DNA of 64,000 nt from Epiperipatus broadwayi. Lineage: Eukaryota; Onychophora; Udeonychophora; Euonychophora; Peripatidae. The notes beneath the pieces were generated by a model. The model was not told the origin of the DNA. It searched no databases and saw only the letters and a program-made list of their open reading frames with translations. Location of the stretch: NCBI GenBank assembly GCA_028023455.1, contig JAQFVV010007211.1, positions 64,001-128,000 on the forward strand. The letters run 5' to 3'. A program made the position numbers and the translations under genes. Every line of letters begins with the position of its first letter. The first letter of the stretch is position 1. This document shows, in pieces, positions 34,591 to 45,976 of the stretch.

Positions 34591-35679
34591 TATACTTCTA
34601 TTCAGATATGAATATTTGTAAAATTGCATACTGTCTTAAACTAATTTTTTGATAACTTTATTTAAATAATATTTCTCTGAAATTTTGTGATAATAATATT
34701 ATAGCAGAAATTATATAGTGGATAATTTTCATAATCTAATATTGCTTGTTAAATGTCTTGATTATCTTAAATTCAATATTCAATACTTTAAAGGTCAGGT
34801 TTGATTCTTATGCAAATACTGTCACTGGTCATGACATCAATCTTTGAAAAAGAAAGGATAGTCATATCACTTAGAACATTGTATTATACACTAACTTGTG
34901 TATAACAGATGAATGAATTTGAAAAGAAATTAAATAAGTTTGATTTTTTCTAAAGTCATTTAACAATTAATATTAGATGGTGAAAATAGCCCAACGTAAA
35001 GATAATATTGGTTTAAATATTTCACTATGTGATAAAAATTTCTTAATTATTAATATTCATTTTACAATATAAAAATATATAATTCAATTTTAATATTATC
35101 TATATCCTCTTTTATGGCCAAATTCAGTAATTGAGTAGTAAGTTAAAGAGCAGAAAAGGTTTGAATTAATTCTCATATGAAAAATAACCTCTATTTGATT
35201 AATTGAACAAGGAGAAGATCTCAAAAAATGCTACCTCCAAGATCCAAATGTCACATAACCTACCATACAATTGATCATAATATTATCTTCATTTATTGTA
35301 AATTCAATAGGTGTCATATTTAAATTGATATTCAGTTTTAGATAGAGAATTTCCTATAGTCTTGCACTCAATGTCAACATAACTGATTGCAACAGTAAAA
35401 TAGTCACACTTTTGATAAAATACTTGAGTTATGATTTGTCTTTAAAAATCGGTTGGTCCTACATCTCATAATGCAAATGAAAGTCTGTGGATTTGTCAGT
35501 CCAAAATCTATGATTGGTGGTTTAACTGAGCACATCTGAAATTAAATTATCTTATAAACCTCAATACAGCAAATCATTTTGTTATTTTTATTTATTAATT
35601 GTTATGTTGATATGGTTTAAAGGATTTTTTTATTTTGTTGTAAGTTTGTGTTACTGTCATTTGATGTTAAACATCACAT
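34591..35679. other. A+T-rich spacer
   Basis: The motif CAAATGTCACAT occurs at about 35,247, as in the 37.4-37.9 kb repeats. No gene was recognised. Confidence 0.4.
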
Positions 35680-36015
35680 GATCACCATTTCAGTGGTGGC
35701 TATGGTTATTAAATAACCAAGGTCACCAAAATGTATAGGTACTGAACTGAGTTCAGACCTATATGATTATATACACTAATAATCTTGTATTGAAAATATT
35801 ATAGTGGTTTCAATTTAAGACTCATAGCTTTGTAGTTAACTAGAGACAAAAGGTGGCTGCTGGAAGGTTGGTGCAGTACTCTCAGATTCAGGGCTTTTCA
35901 ATAACAAAGACCACAAGCCAGAAACTAGTCTGGGGGATATTGGATGAGTAGGCATTTTATGAATATGCCTTCTGGCATCCATTGATTACTCTAGCTTGCA
36001 CTGAGTGGCAATATG
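35680..36015. repeat. Repeat family Q copy
   Basis: 35690-35890 is the reverse complement of the middle of the Q copy at 16.4-16.6 kb (AGTTAACTAGAGACAAAAGGTGGCTGCT against AGCAGCCATC...TTAACT). 35908-36015 is the end module AAGCCAGAAACTAGTCTGGG ... TGGCATCCATTGATTACTCTAGCTTGCACTGAGTGGCA. It contains a small hairpin near 35,700. Confidence 0.6.
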
Positions 36016-36470
36016 TATAAAAAGTTTTACCTGCTTTAATATCATTTGATGTCATGGTTAATAAAATTGGAGCTTGAAACAAAGTTTAAGGATATCTTAA
36101 TTTTGTTGGAAAGGTTGACAATATTTTAGAAGAGTTTTAAAAATAGGAATAACTAGAAGAAGAAAGTGAATTATTTGCATGCATGTAGATGTAAATATTG
36201 TAAAAAGTATAGATTAGATTAAATGAAAATAAATAAGTTTATAAATGATAGTAAGAAAAGAAGAATGACATTGGTAATTGAAAAATAAACCAGCTTTTAT
36301 ATAGTTCATTGTAGTAGTCGTCTCTTAAGAAGCCCTCATAATGAAACAATGAAGAAAACAAAATAATGACCAGCTTTTTAAATTGCTGGATTATGAAGAT
36401 TTGGGAAGATTTATATTCTAATACCATCCTCTAATATTCGTTAGATATTTATTTGCTGACCAATCTTATG
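36016..36470. other. Spacer
   Basis: No feature recognised. Confidence 0.4.
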
Positions 36471-36592
36471 TTATTCAAATGTTTATGAATATCCTTTTCT
36501 TTTTGGTGCAAATATAGCAAGACATAAAAGTGCAATCCATTTGCACCAACAGAAAAAAAAAGGGATATTTGCAAACATTTGAATAATATTTT
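36471..36592. repeat. Short palindromic element
   Basis: TTATTCAAATGTTTATGAATATCC (36472-36495), TTGGTGCAAAT and their inverses (ATTTGCACCAA and GGATATTTGCAAACATTTGAATAA at about 36,569-36,592) give arms of about 45 bp around a loop of about 30 bp. MITE-like, with no coding capacity. Confidence 0.7.
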
Positions 36593-37380
36593 TTTTTTTT
36601 AATAATATAATAAGAAATTTAAAGAATTACTTAAAATAGGCTAGAATGATAATGAATATTAGATTACAATTTTTTTTTTAGTTTTAAGGAAATAAAAGTA
36701 AAAGATGACTTCTTTATTTAATATGCAAAATTAAACGAGTGTAAACGAGTGTTTATTTATATTGTATTTTTATTAAAAAATTAAATATAACTTTCAAATT
36801 TGTTGAACTTAAAATTCATTAGTTTTTAAATTTCAGTTGTTAGAAATGGAATATGTTCAGTGACGCATGTTATGCTCTTGGTTATTTAAAACGTTTAATA
36901 ATTAGAGTCAAAGGTCGATCGTGTAATTTAAAATATTGTTTACAATAATTTTAAAAAAAGTCTTACAAAAACAGAGATCGAAATGTTATTTATATTCATT
37001 GTAATGTGTGAAGAAAAAAACACAATAATAAAAACATTGTTTTTTTTTTTATAATGCTTATATCCTGTTTGCAGAAAATCTGAGAAAAAACATATTACTG
37101 CTATTATTAATGTCTGTTTCCTACTGCAACTAGTTTTAGACTGTTTAAAAAATAAAAGAAACTATTAACAGATAAAAGTAATTGTTAACGTAATATTTTG
37201 AAAATTCCAAATAGGCTAAGATTTTGAATCTTACAAGTTTTTCTTTTCCGCCCCGTGCTTCTTTAACGGCAGTGATAAAGTTGCGAACTCAACATATATA
37301 AATTATTACGTTGATTCCTAGCAAAGCAAATGGGGAGGGAGGCAATTTAGTTAATTGCATGGAATCATTGATTCTATTAT
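36593..37380. other. A+T-rich spacer
   Basis: A modest G+C patch at 37,240-37,290 (CCGCCCCGTGC, GTTGCGAACTC) is not attached to any frame. Confidence 0.4.
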
Positions 37381-38040
37381 TTCACCCAGGCTATTCAAAC
37401 ATCACATGATTTTGTGAGCACTTAACTAGACAGTTATTGTTCTGTGTATTTTAATAAAGGGGTAGAACAATGCACTTAAAAGTCAAAGATTTGAACTGAT
37501 TTCTAGCTGAAGACTTAAGAAATATTAATTAAATGAGTAATGTAATAGAATTTTCAAATTATCATCTGGATCCTCAAATGTCATGCCATTACTACAAGAC
37601 TTATAATGCTATTACTTTTGCATTGGATGCTCTAATACAACATTAAAGTCTGGATTTAAAACTAAAGGTTTTTTCCATTGATTCTTAGCTGTCAGCAATT
37701 TCCAAAAAACATCCATATTTGATAAAAAATGTCATCTAATTGATCCAGTTTTACATGACTTTTTGATCAGCTGTGTATGCTATTTTGGAATTTATTCCTA
37801 GCTGACAGAAAAAAAAACCTTTGTTTAATTAAAAACTATAATTTTCAATGTGCCACTTGGATGCTCAAATGTCACATGACTTTTCTAGCAATTAACTATG
37901 CAATTATTTTTCTACTGTGTGGGTTAGTACAGTTTCAAACTGATGATATTAAACCTAAACGTTTCCAGATTGACCCTGATGTAAACAATTTTTTTATTTA
38001 GAGCTTTTGTCTTTAAATTTATGCTGTCTATCTCATGAGA
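37381..38040 (+). repeat. Degenerate direct repeats, period about 180-300 bp
   Basis: Three spaced occurrences of a TCAAACATCACATGATTTT-like block (about 37,395; 37,572; 37,868), each followed by an ACTA...CAATTATTTTTCTGTGT-like block, and two occurrences of a TTC(C)TAGCTG(A/T)CAG(C/A)A block (37,684; 37,795). The copies are too diverged to set a unit. The frame 37777-38001 falls in this region and is not protein-like. Confidence 0.35.
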
Positions 38041-38189
38041 ACTTACAACTCACACGACTCCCCATATATTTGACCATAAACTTAGTTTGTTTATTTCTTT
38101 AATACTTATTTTGAATATGACATGTGGAAGTTGAATGTTGAAAATGGATATAGATCACACAGCATAATAAAACAATAACTATGTTTACA

Positions 38190-38640
38190 GTACAATAGTG
38201 CCACCTAGTTCCCACTATAGTAATCAATAGATGCTAAAAGAAGTATATTGATATTATCTAATGTCTACCCATCCAATTTATTAGTTTCTGGCTTATGGAT
38301 TGTATTACTGATGAGCCTTGAATCTAAGAGCAATGGACCTAGATCTTTGGATCTAATGTACCTGTCTAGTAATCACCCTTTGCCGATTTCATTAATTATA
38401 AAGCTCCAAATTAAAAACACAATAATGTTTTCAATCCATGCTAATTTTATTTACATTATTTGTCTGCTAATTTTCTTCTTATTTTTATAAGCCATAGACT
38501 ATAAACTAGTCTGTGGTATTGGATGAGTTAGTACTAGTTTGGATTAAATGCATAATTTTCTAGCCTCTATCAATTATCATAGCTTGCACTAGGTAGCACT
38601 TATTGTGTGGAAAAATTTGCTAGTGACATAGTAGTTTGTA
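38190..38640. repeat. Repeat family Q, most complete copy
   Basis: Left end 38190-38295 (GTGCCACCTAGTTCC, ATCAATAGATGC, CTACCCATCCAATTT, TAGTTTCTGGCTTATGG), middle 38300-38480 (homologous to 16.42-16.55 kb), right end 38480-38640 (GCCATAGACTATAAACTAGTCTG, ATTGGATGAGTTAGTA, ATCAATTATCATAGCTTGCACTAGGTAGCAC). The two ends are inverted repeats of about 110-120 bp. It behaves like a non-autonomous DNA element or foldback. Confidence 0.6.
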
Positions 38641-39369
38641 TAATCATAATAAAGATGACCACAAAATGTTTAATGGCACTAAAATGTAAGTAAAAAATGT
38701 ACTTGATAGCTATCTGATCTTTAATCAAACTAGAATATTTACTTAGATTAATTAAACATTCTGTTCTGATACAATTAATAGTAATCAATAGCAAAGTAAA
38801 ATTTTTTGAACACTGGCATTTTATGAATATACATACAAGGGCCTTCGAAGGACTAAAATTCCACATATTTTGATTAGACTTGTTTTTCGGTATTTATGTT
38901 ATTGGACTCAACACAACATCACTTTATATTTTCAGTTTGTTCTAGATTAGTGCCAGACATCATTAGCCTCTACAAAACATTGTTTTAAAAGATCATATAA
39001 CAACAATGAGAATTCACACAATCTTTAATATTGTTTGTGAGGAATAAAATATTTTTTATGATGTCTAGAAATATTAATTCTTTAATAACCCAAATATTTT
39101 AGCTTATTCTTTTAACATTTGCCAAATAAAACTTTTCAAAATTAATACAGTATACAAATATTCTAATATTATTGATGTGCAAAAAGTCCTGAATCTAAAT
39201 ATTTTTTGTGTTATTATCAATTACATAGCATCAAATAAAATTAAAATATCAAAAGGTAATTGAATTCCTGTATAACAATGGATAAAGTTCAAACTATACT
39301 CATAATAATAAATAAATAATTAATTCTATTTTCAAGCACAAAGATGATTGGTTGATCACTCATTTGTAC
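38641..39369. other. A+T-rich spacer
   Basis: No gene or element recognised up to the RTE LINE. Confidence 0.4.
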
Positions 39370-41625
39370 ATAAGTATATGGGATCACATAAAGAAATTTG
39401 CTAAGGTACAGCAGAATTGGATTATATTTTGACTAACACAAAATACATATTTCAAGATTGTAATGTTCTTAATAAATTTAACACAGGAAATGTTCATCTA
39501 TTAGTAAGATGTAAGATATGTGTTAATGCAAAACTAGAGAAACAAAAATTATTAAGAAAAACAATATTTACAGTTGATATTCCTAATCTTCAACAACATT
39601 CTAATGAATTTAAATTAGAACTTACAAATCAGTTTCAAGTATTAGTAGATTTTGAACATGACTCAGATTTGAATGAAATTAATAAGAAAATAACTGATAC
39701 ACTCTTAAAAACTGCAACAAAGATAGCTGTTAGAAAAAAGCAAGAATTGACCAGTGAAATTTCTACTGAGACTAGAGAATTTATGAAGAAAAAATATGAA
39801 GATATACAAAAATGATGCATTAAAAGGATTGAATACCTTGAATTTTGTAAAATGGTGTGGAAAAGAGTTAAAAATGATATAAGACAGTATAACTATGAAC
39901 TAGCAAGGAAAGCTGTAGAAGAGAATAAAAGTCTTAATAGTGTAAAACAACATTTTTGTATTGGTAGGAAATTTATATCTGCAATTAGAAAAAAAGATGG
40001 AATTATTAGTAAAAAGAGAGATGACATCACAAAGTGGGAAGAAGACTTCTATCAAAAATTATATAGTAATAAAGAACAAGTACCTCCTATATCTATTATA
40101 TTTTCTGAATTGCCCAGCATTTTAAATGAAAAAGTGAGATATGCAATTAAATTTATGAAGAAAGGAAAGGCTCCAGATAATGATGGAATTATAATTGATA
40201 TGTTAAAAGAAGCAGGTAAAGAGAGAGAAATTTTTTTAGCAAAGTTATATACCAAATGTCTAAATGATAAGAATGTACCAGATGATTGGAAGAATGCAGT
40301 ATTAATATTAATATTTAAAAAAGATGATAAAGAAGATATTAGAAATTACACATCTATCAGTCTTTTATCAGTTTTATACAAAAATTTTACCAAGATAATG
40401 ACAACTCATCTACAGAAAACGTTGGATTTCCATGAATCAAAAGAACAAGCTAAATTTAAAGGTGTTTTCAGTACAATAGATCATATCCAGGTATTGAGAG
40501 AAGTTATAAAAAGAACAAATGAATATGAGTGGCCATTATTATTTGGATTTGTAGATAATGAAAAGACATTTTATTCTATAAACATTTATTCAATGATTAA
40601 ATCATTAGATCATCAAGGTATAGATTCAGGATATGGTCATATTTTAAAGAATATTTATAAAAATGCAACAGCAACAATTAGATTACATAATGATAGTAGG
40701 AAAGTCAAAATTGAGAAGGGTGTAAGACAGGCTGGCTCCATATTTCTAAAACTTTTTACAGCAGGGCTACAAGAAGTATTTTGTGGATTAAAATGGGAAA
40801 TTAAAGGAGTGAAAGCAAATGAAGATTATTTAAGTCATTTAGATTTTGCAGATGTTGTAGTTGATTTTGCAAATAATGCTTTAGAGCTGCATGAAATATT
40901 GCAGGAGTTATCAGATTAAAGTAGGACTAAAGATAAATGTTAACCAGATTAAAGTCATGTTTAATGGATTTTCTCAAAATATGAAAATAAGTATTGATTA
41001 TGATGAGTTAGAAGAAGTTGACAGCAACAAATACCTGGGTCAGATTATTAATACAGATGGAAACATAATGGATGAAATTAGTCATAAAATTAAACTTGGT
41101 TGGAGTGCTTTTGGTAGAAATAACTTGATACTAAAAGAAAATATGCCTATGTGTTTGAAAAGGAAGGTTTTTAATAAATGTGTTTTACCAGTTCTTACTT
41201 ATGAATCTGAGACATGGACACTTAATAGAAGAGCAATACAGAGACTCCAAATCATTCAAACAAATATGGAGAGATCCATGTTGGGAGTAACAAGAAGAGA
41301 TCAAAAATGCAATATATGGATAAGAGAACAAACAGGTGTGACTGACTTCATTGAAAAAATTAAAAGAATGAAATGGAGTTTGTCTGGACACATTATTAGA
41401 AGAGATTATAATAGATGTACAATTGAAATCTTAACCTGGATTCCCAAAGATTGTAAAAGACCCAGAAAGAGACTGCATGTGAGATGGATGGATGAAATAA
41501 GAAAGTGTGCAGAGGTGATGTGAAGAAGAGAAGCTAAAGATCATAGAAGATGGATTGAACTTGAAGAGACCTTCATCCTGCAATGGATTGATAATGCTTG
41601 ATGATAATGATAATACATAGTATGA
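39370..41625 (+). mobile_element. RTE-type LINE, 5'-truncated, best preserved copy
   Basis: It begins inside the endonuclease (readable from about 39,410, ELDYILTNTKYIFQD) and runs through the reverse transcriptase and C-terminal region to GATTGATAATGCTTGATGAT and GATAAT repeats at 41,590-41,613. Only one stop codon (TGA 39813-39815) and one frameshift (about 40,910) break more than 2.1 kb of coding frame. The A-rich codon use matches the surroundings. The 5' truncation is typical of target-primed reverse transcription. Absence of RNase H and of a poly(A) tail and the short terminal repeats point to the RTE clade (BovB relatives). Confidence 0.85.
39417..41523 (+). pseudogene. RTE endonuclease/reverse transcriptase, truncated, catalytically damaged
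   Basis: 39417-39815 is the end of the endonuclease plus linker. 39852-40919, in the same frame after one TGA, holds the polymerase: KGKAPDNDGIIIDMLKEA, WKNAVLILIFKKDDKEDIRN (fingers), EQAKFKG, motif A FVDNEKTFYSI, motif B KGVRQAGSIF, motif C HLDFADVVV. 40891-41523, one frame over, holds the post-polymerase region with YESETWTLNRRAIQRLQI, MERSMLGVTRRDQ and EQTGVTDFIEKIKRMKWS. The motif A catalytic Asp is Tyr (codon 40572-40574), and the second Asp of FADD is Val (40854-40856). Motif B has AGS where related copies have GD. So the protein is dead even where the frame is open. Confidence 0.8.
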
Positions 41626-41675
41626 CAATTCAGTCACTAAAAACTTATTGGAGGTCAAATTAATAAAAACTGAGT

Positions 41676-41805
41676 TATGTGAGATGGATAAACACAGTAT
41701 GTTGATGTGGAGAAGAGAGGCCAGTGATAGGAAAAAACGGATTAAATGTGAGAGACTTTCATTCTGTAGTCGATCAATAATGGATGAAAATGATGATGAT
41801 CACTA
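41676..41805 (+). mobile_element. Second RTE 3'-end fragment
   Basis: GAGATGGATAAACACAGTATG, TGGAGAAGAGAGGCCAGTGA, CATTCTGTAGTCGATCAATAATGG and GATGATGATGAT match the last 130 bases of the LINE just upstream, but with enough differences to belong to another subfamily. It is followed by an (AT)n tract at 41,814-41,832. Confidence 0.65.
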
Positions 41806-42753
41806 AATAATGAATATATATATATATATATAGCTAAAATATATTGAAACCGTAAAATCAAATCAAAAGTAACCATATTGGTAATGATTATACATGGTTA
41901 TATACTTAAATATTTGAATTAATTAAATATGTTGGACTGATAATCAATAAAACGTTTATAAACATAAAAATTCAGTAAATAAATTAATATACATTTTGTT
42001 TTATGTAAACATGTATAACATTTAATATGAGCAATTATTATGTCCAAGATCTTTGTGAATCCTGCATGAGATTATCTTTTTTTTTCTTTTTTAAACTGTG
42101 AATATATTATATTTAAGAATTTTATATTTTTGAATAGATTAGAAAAAGATAAAATTATATTTAATAAGATTAAGTCAAAGGTGTGAAATATTACTAGACT
42201 TTTTTTTCTGAAGCAAGTGGGAATAATTAAAGAAATAAAAATATATTGTCATATAATATATGTGTTGGTCATCGAAGTAATTTACCCTTGCTTGCTTATT
42301 GGACATAATTAACTTTATCATTTCAAAAATTTAAATTTTAAAACAATGAAACTTTCATTCTCTATACGTATATATATATATTACAACACTTTGAATTATA
42401 AGTATTAAATTATCTCAATTCCCATCTTTGACACTAACCATTTCAAATATCATCATCTATTTTATAGAATCCAAGAGACTAGCATAGTTGTTCATGTTGC
42501 CTTTATCTTGTTGCAGTTTGTCTTAGTTGGGATTGGCAGTTTTTGCTTTTGCTTATCTTTACAATATTCATATGCTTTATAATTTATGGATTTTTCAGTA
42601 ATTATTGTTTTTATTATTAGATTTGACAAACTAATTAATTTGGCATATATTGTAAGTCTATTGGATGTTGTATAGCTTCTATTAAAGTTTTTACTCCTGA
42701 AATGTAATAAAATTCCTAATAGTATGATTTTGGAAAAATTTATAATAACTCGT
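41806..42753. other. A+T-rich spacer with (TA)n tract
   Basis: A (TA)n tract is at 41,814-41,832 and a short TATA-rich run at 42,366-42,380. No gene was recognised. Confidence 0.4.
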
Positions 42754-43290
42754 TTTGAACTCAGACTTTCACATGAACTTCAACCATCCATGCTGTATTA
42801 TACTGCTGATACCTTTGATCAATACATATGGAATAGATACCAATATACATATTTTGTGCTAAACCAGCACTTCAGTTGATCCAGATTATCATCTCCACAC
42901 ATATATACAATCAAAGCTCAGCTTATTTTAAGATAGCCGATCTTCATACTTTAAAGGACAGGCGTCAAACCACTCAATCCCACAACTCTTCAGCAGTCCA
43001 TTTCATTGAAATTCAGATTTCTGAAGTGCTGTGAGATGAAATGGTTTGAAGCCTGTTCATTAAAGTATGAATATTGGCTCATTTAATATAAGCTGAGCTT
43101 TGATTGTATATATGTGTAGAGATGATAATTTGGACCAACTGACAAGTGCTTGTTTAGCAGAAAGTATTATATTGGTGATTATTTATCTTTTTTGACATGT
43201 GTGGGATCAAGTGTATCAGTGGTATGAAATAGCACGGATGGTTGAGGGTCATGTGAAAGTCTGAGTTTAAACCCCCTATATGTGCAGGTA
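42754..43290. repeat. Repeat family P, back-to-back inverted pair
   Basis: 42754-43015 (minus) and 43022-43290 (plus) meet at CATTTCATTGAAATTCAGAT / TTTCTGAAGTG. Each half contains the complete P set: TTTGAACTCAGACTTTCACATG at one end and its inverse AAAGTCTGAGTTTAAACCCCC at the other, the GTGCT..TT.AGCA core and the TGTATATATGTGTAGAGATGATAAT block. The plus half ends with TATCAGTGGTATGAAATAGC and GAGTTTAAACCCC, which resemble tRNA A- and B-box regions. Confidence 0.7.
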
Positions 43291-43512
43291 CGAAAAAGCC
43301 TGTAATTTAGAGAGAAAAAAGAAGAAAAAATCATATTTCAAAATAACTGGTTTTATAATCTCTAGTTTAAAAAAATAATTAATATTTTTTATTAATATAT
43401 TTACGTGGGATAGTTGATATAAAAATTGTGAGTGCAGTAAATATGACACTTAAAATTAAAGGTAAAAATTTGATATTGATAAGTATAAAACAAATAATGA
43501 AATCATATCTAA

Positions 43513-43570
43513 GAGATTGTCATCTGGGCCAACTGAAGAGTGCTGGTTTAATATTTATTTTACTTTGGAA
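43513..43570 (+). repeat. Repeat family P fragment
   Basis: ATTGTCATCTGGGCCAACTGAAGAGTGCTGGTTTAATAT is the P core only. Confidence 0.5.
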
Positions 43571-44205
43571 GTCTTTTTTTTCCTCTAATATTTTTATTCA
43601 TATGTTCAAAGAACGTGTTGTGGTGTGAAAGTTTTATGTATTTCTAATACATATATAGGGCTGGATTTGACTGTGAATTTCATTATAGTCCAACAATTTA
43701 AGCAACTTATACTTAAGAGATACCAACAATTCAAGAATTATTTTATCCTAATATTAGTTTATATAAACATAATTAGCAAGTGGTTATATGCCCTTAATCT
43801 AAGTAAGAATTTTATATAAAATAATTAATAGTCAATATATATACACAATAATTAATAGTTATGTAGTGAAAGAAAATAATCAAGGTAAGAGTAAAATTAT
43901 AGGCCGCACATATTCATATCATTATATCATTAAACAGGAGTGATTCATTCTGTATTATCTAGTTGAACAGCTGTTATAGAATGTATGTAAATTTATTATA
44001 ATATGTAAATTATTTATTATTTGAACATCAAATTAAAACACAAAAGATAGTGAGAAATATTTATGGTTTGTTCTCTAAATGTCACATATATAGATTTGTT
44101 GTATAAAAACAATAAAAGATAAAATTGAAATATTTGCTGTTAGATTAAGATCATTCAAGTGAGCAGCCTTATCTTCTATACATTTTATTCAGCCCTAATA
44201 TATAT
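43571..44205. other. A+T-rich spacer
   Basis: The plus-strand frames at 43428-43628 and 43625-43819 show no family features and overlap a P fragment; they are taken as chance. Confidence 0.4.
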
Positions 44206-44210
44206 ACATA

Positions 44211-44320
44211 TCATTAAAAACCAGTCAATTTTTAAAAAATTCCAATATCAATATCAATCAGAAATTTCAAACTGTTATCAAGGCAACCATAAAGATGGAA
44301 TCCCCTAATATTAATATTCT
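44211..44320 (-). repeat. Repeat R terminus
   Basis: Its reverse complement matches 59160-59240 (GGTTGCCTTGA.AACAGTTTGAA, TTGATATTGG, TTTTTAATGATAT). It is a solitary end of the palindromic element described at 58597-59201. Confidence 0.6.
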
Positions 44321-44439
44321 TTCAAATTTATCAGGTTTACTTAGCAAAAACCATTTTGGAAATATTATTGATTTACCAAATTTAAATTCTAATAAAGATT
44401 TATAAATTAGTTATTTGCAACAAAAACTATCATATTCTA

Positions 44440-44680
44440 AAATCCTGTATGGATTTGTGCAGGCAGTGGAGAGTCCAAATTGGAGGTTCCAGGATTGACT
44501 CCAGTGCTGACAGTTTTTATGAACTCTTGAGCTATAAAGCCATTAGCATTTTTGCCCTGCAGTTTGGATAGTTGTAGAAAATCTAACATGAAAATGGGAG
44601 GTCTTAGGGTCAGTTCTGGTTTTCACAGGTCTGGCATTCAAGCTTCTTGTGAAATCCAGAGCAATAAAACTGTATACATT
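44440..44680 (+). repeat. Dimeric tRNA-derived SINE relic
   Basis: The first unit has GCAGGCAGTGGAGAGTCC (A-box-like) and GGATTGACTCC (B-box-like), then GAACTCTTGAGCTATAAAGCCATTAG. The second unit at 44,560-44,675 has a worn TAGTTGTAGAAAATC and GGGTCAGTTCTGG with a tail GTGAAATCCAGAGCAATAAA. The tails are related to each other and to the copy at 52,570-52,650 (GAACTCCCGGGCACCGTAGCCATTAG). Confidence 0.5.
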
Positions 44681-44999
44681 TTTTATATCCTTAAAACATT
44701 ACTAATGCTAGCACTAACATGATCAAGGTCAATACTATCAATAATTGGGAAGCATTTTCTGAATTCAAAAAAATAATATCCATTTAAGCATTAAGAGTAT
44801 AATGCTAACATTATCTAGATTTAATAGCCCATTACAGAATTTTTATCCTACTATTTCATTGAGAATAATGTTATTATAATATCCATTTACAATAATGGTT
44901 AATAACTATTATGTAAAAAGTGTGGTAAAGTGAGTCTATCACAAGTAGAACAGATTTGTTTAATTATTATAATTCTGAAAATAGATGACCTAATTTAAC

Positions 45000-45425
45000 A
45001 AGCTTTTATTACAAATGTTATATATAAAGCTTAACCCCAGATCGGTTTTTGCTACTGGCTTCCTCAGTATGGTTCTAGGATATTCAAGCATTAGATTAAA
45101 AATACCAGAATTCCAGTACTTTATCTAATGGATAACTATTAAGTAGAAAATCTAAAATTTTTCAGATATTCATATGAATTTCAATTCAGCTATGTAACTT
45201 AAATAGTTCAGAAACACTATATGGATGTCTGAAAATTTTATATTCTCTACTTAATTGTTATCTATGAGATAATGTGATGGGCTTGTTCTGGTATTTTTTA
45301 ATCTAATGCTTGAATATCCTAGCACCTCACTGAGGAAGCCTGTAGCAGAAACCAGTTTGGAGTTGGGAATATTCTGCAAAGGTTGTTAAGAGCTTATTTG
45401 AGCTCTATATATAACAAATAAATAT
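45000..45425. repeat. Foldback element S
   Basis: Left arm 45000-45168 and right arm 45226-45425 are reverse complements over most of their length (CTTCCTCAGTATGGTTCTAGGATATTCAAGCATTAGATTAAAAATACC against GGTATTTTTTAATCTAATGCTTGAATATCCTAGCACCTCACTGAGGAAG, read in parts), with a central loop of about 57 bp. The right arm carries about 40 extra bases near its outer end. No coding capacity. Confidence 0.75.
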
Positions 45426-45693
45426 TTATTTTTCTTAAATCTGTCAAATTATGCTTTGAAAGTTTAATTTTTTAAAATATTTTTTCCTATATTATAATAT
45501 TTTCATACATGCTTTTACTAATTACACTGTTTATATATTAGCTAAGCTTGTAAATAACTTCAGGTTAAATTTTTTTTGTCCAAAAATGTCTTATTTTTCA
45601 AAATAAAATATTTTCATTTAAAATAAATTAGTAATCATTTACATTCTTGATTTTTAATAATTATTATGCAATAATTGTACAAAAGTAATCCCA
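45426..45693. other. A+T-rich spacer
   Basis: No feature recognised. Confidence 0.4.
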
Positions 45694-45712
45694 AATTTTA
45701 ATAATTGTCTTG

Positions 45713-45815
45713 CATTGGTGGTCGAGAGGTCAGCGCGACTGCCTTGCACTCGCAGGCAGTTGCCCGGGTTGCGGGTTCACATCCCGGCCGATGCTATGAC
45801 ACTTAAAAAAAAAAA
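45713..45815 (+). mobile_element. Short tRNA-derived SINE, copy E
   Basis: GCATTGGTGGTCGAGAGGTC at the 5' side and CGGCCGATGC at the 3' side form a 7-bp acceptor-like stem. A 10-bp anticodon-arm-like hairpin lies at 45736-45764 (GCGACTGCCT pairing with AGGCAGTTGC). The B box is GGGTTCACATCCC, followed by TATGACACTT and an A run. Flanks AAATTTTAATAATT (45694-45707) and AAATTTTAATAAATT (45813-45827) are the target duplication. Much G+C-richer than its surroundings. The open frame from 45715 is incidental. Confidence 0.85.
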
Positions 45816-45976
45816 TTTTAATAAATTCACAAAGGAATTACATTTTCTATTATTTAAACTATTTTTTACAAATAACATTGTAACAATGAGTGACATCAAA
45901 ATCACAAAAGGACAGTTGTCAAAATGAAGCTAAACCTTATTTTAGTGAATTTTCATTTTTCTAACCATCCAAAGAA

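Noticed and set aside
39635-39820. Minus-strand frame opposite the LINE
   Set aside because: It is a shadow of the sense endonuclease/linker frame with no independent features.
45713-45815. Functional tRNA gene
   Set aside because: The anticodon arm is a 10-bp hairpin with an abnormal loop, there is an A tail and a target duplication, and related copies are scattered; a SINE explains it better.
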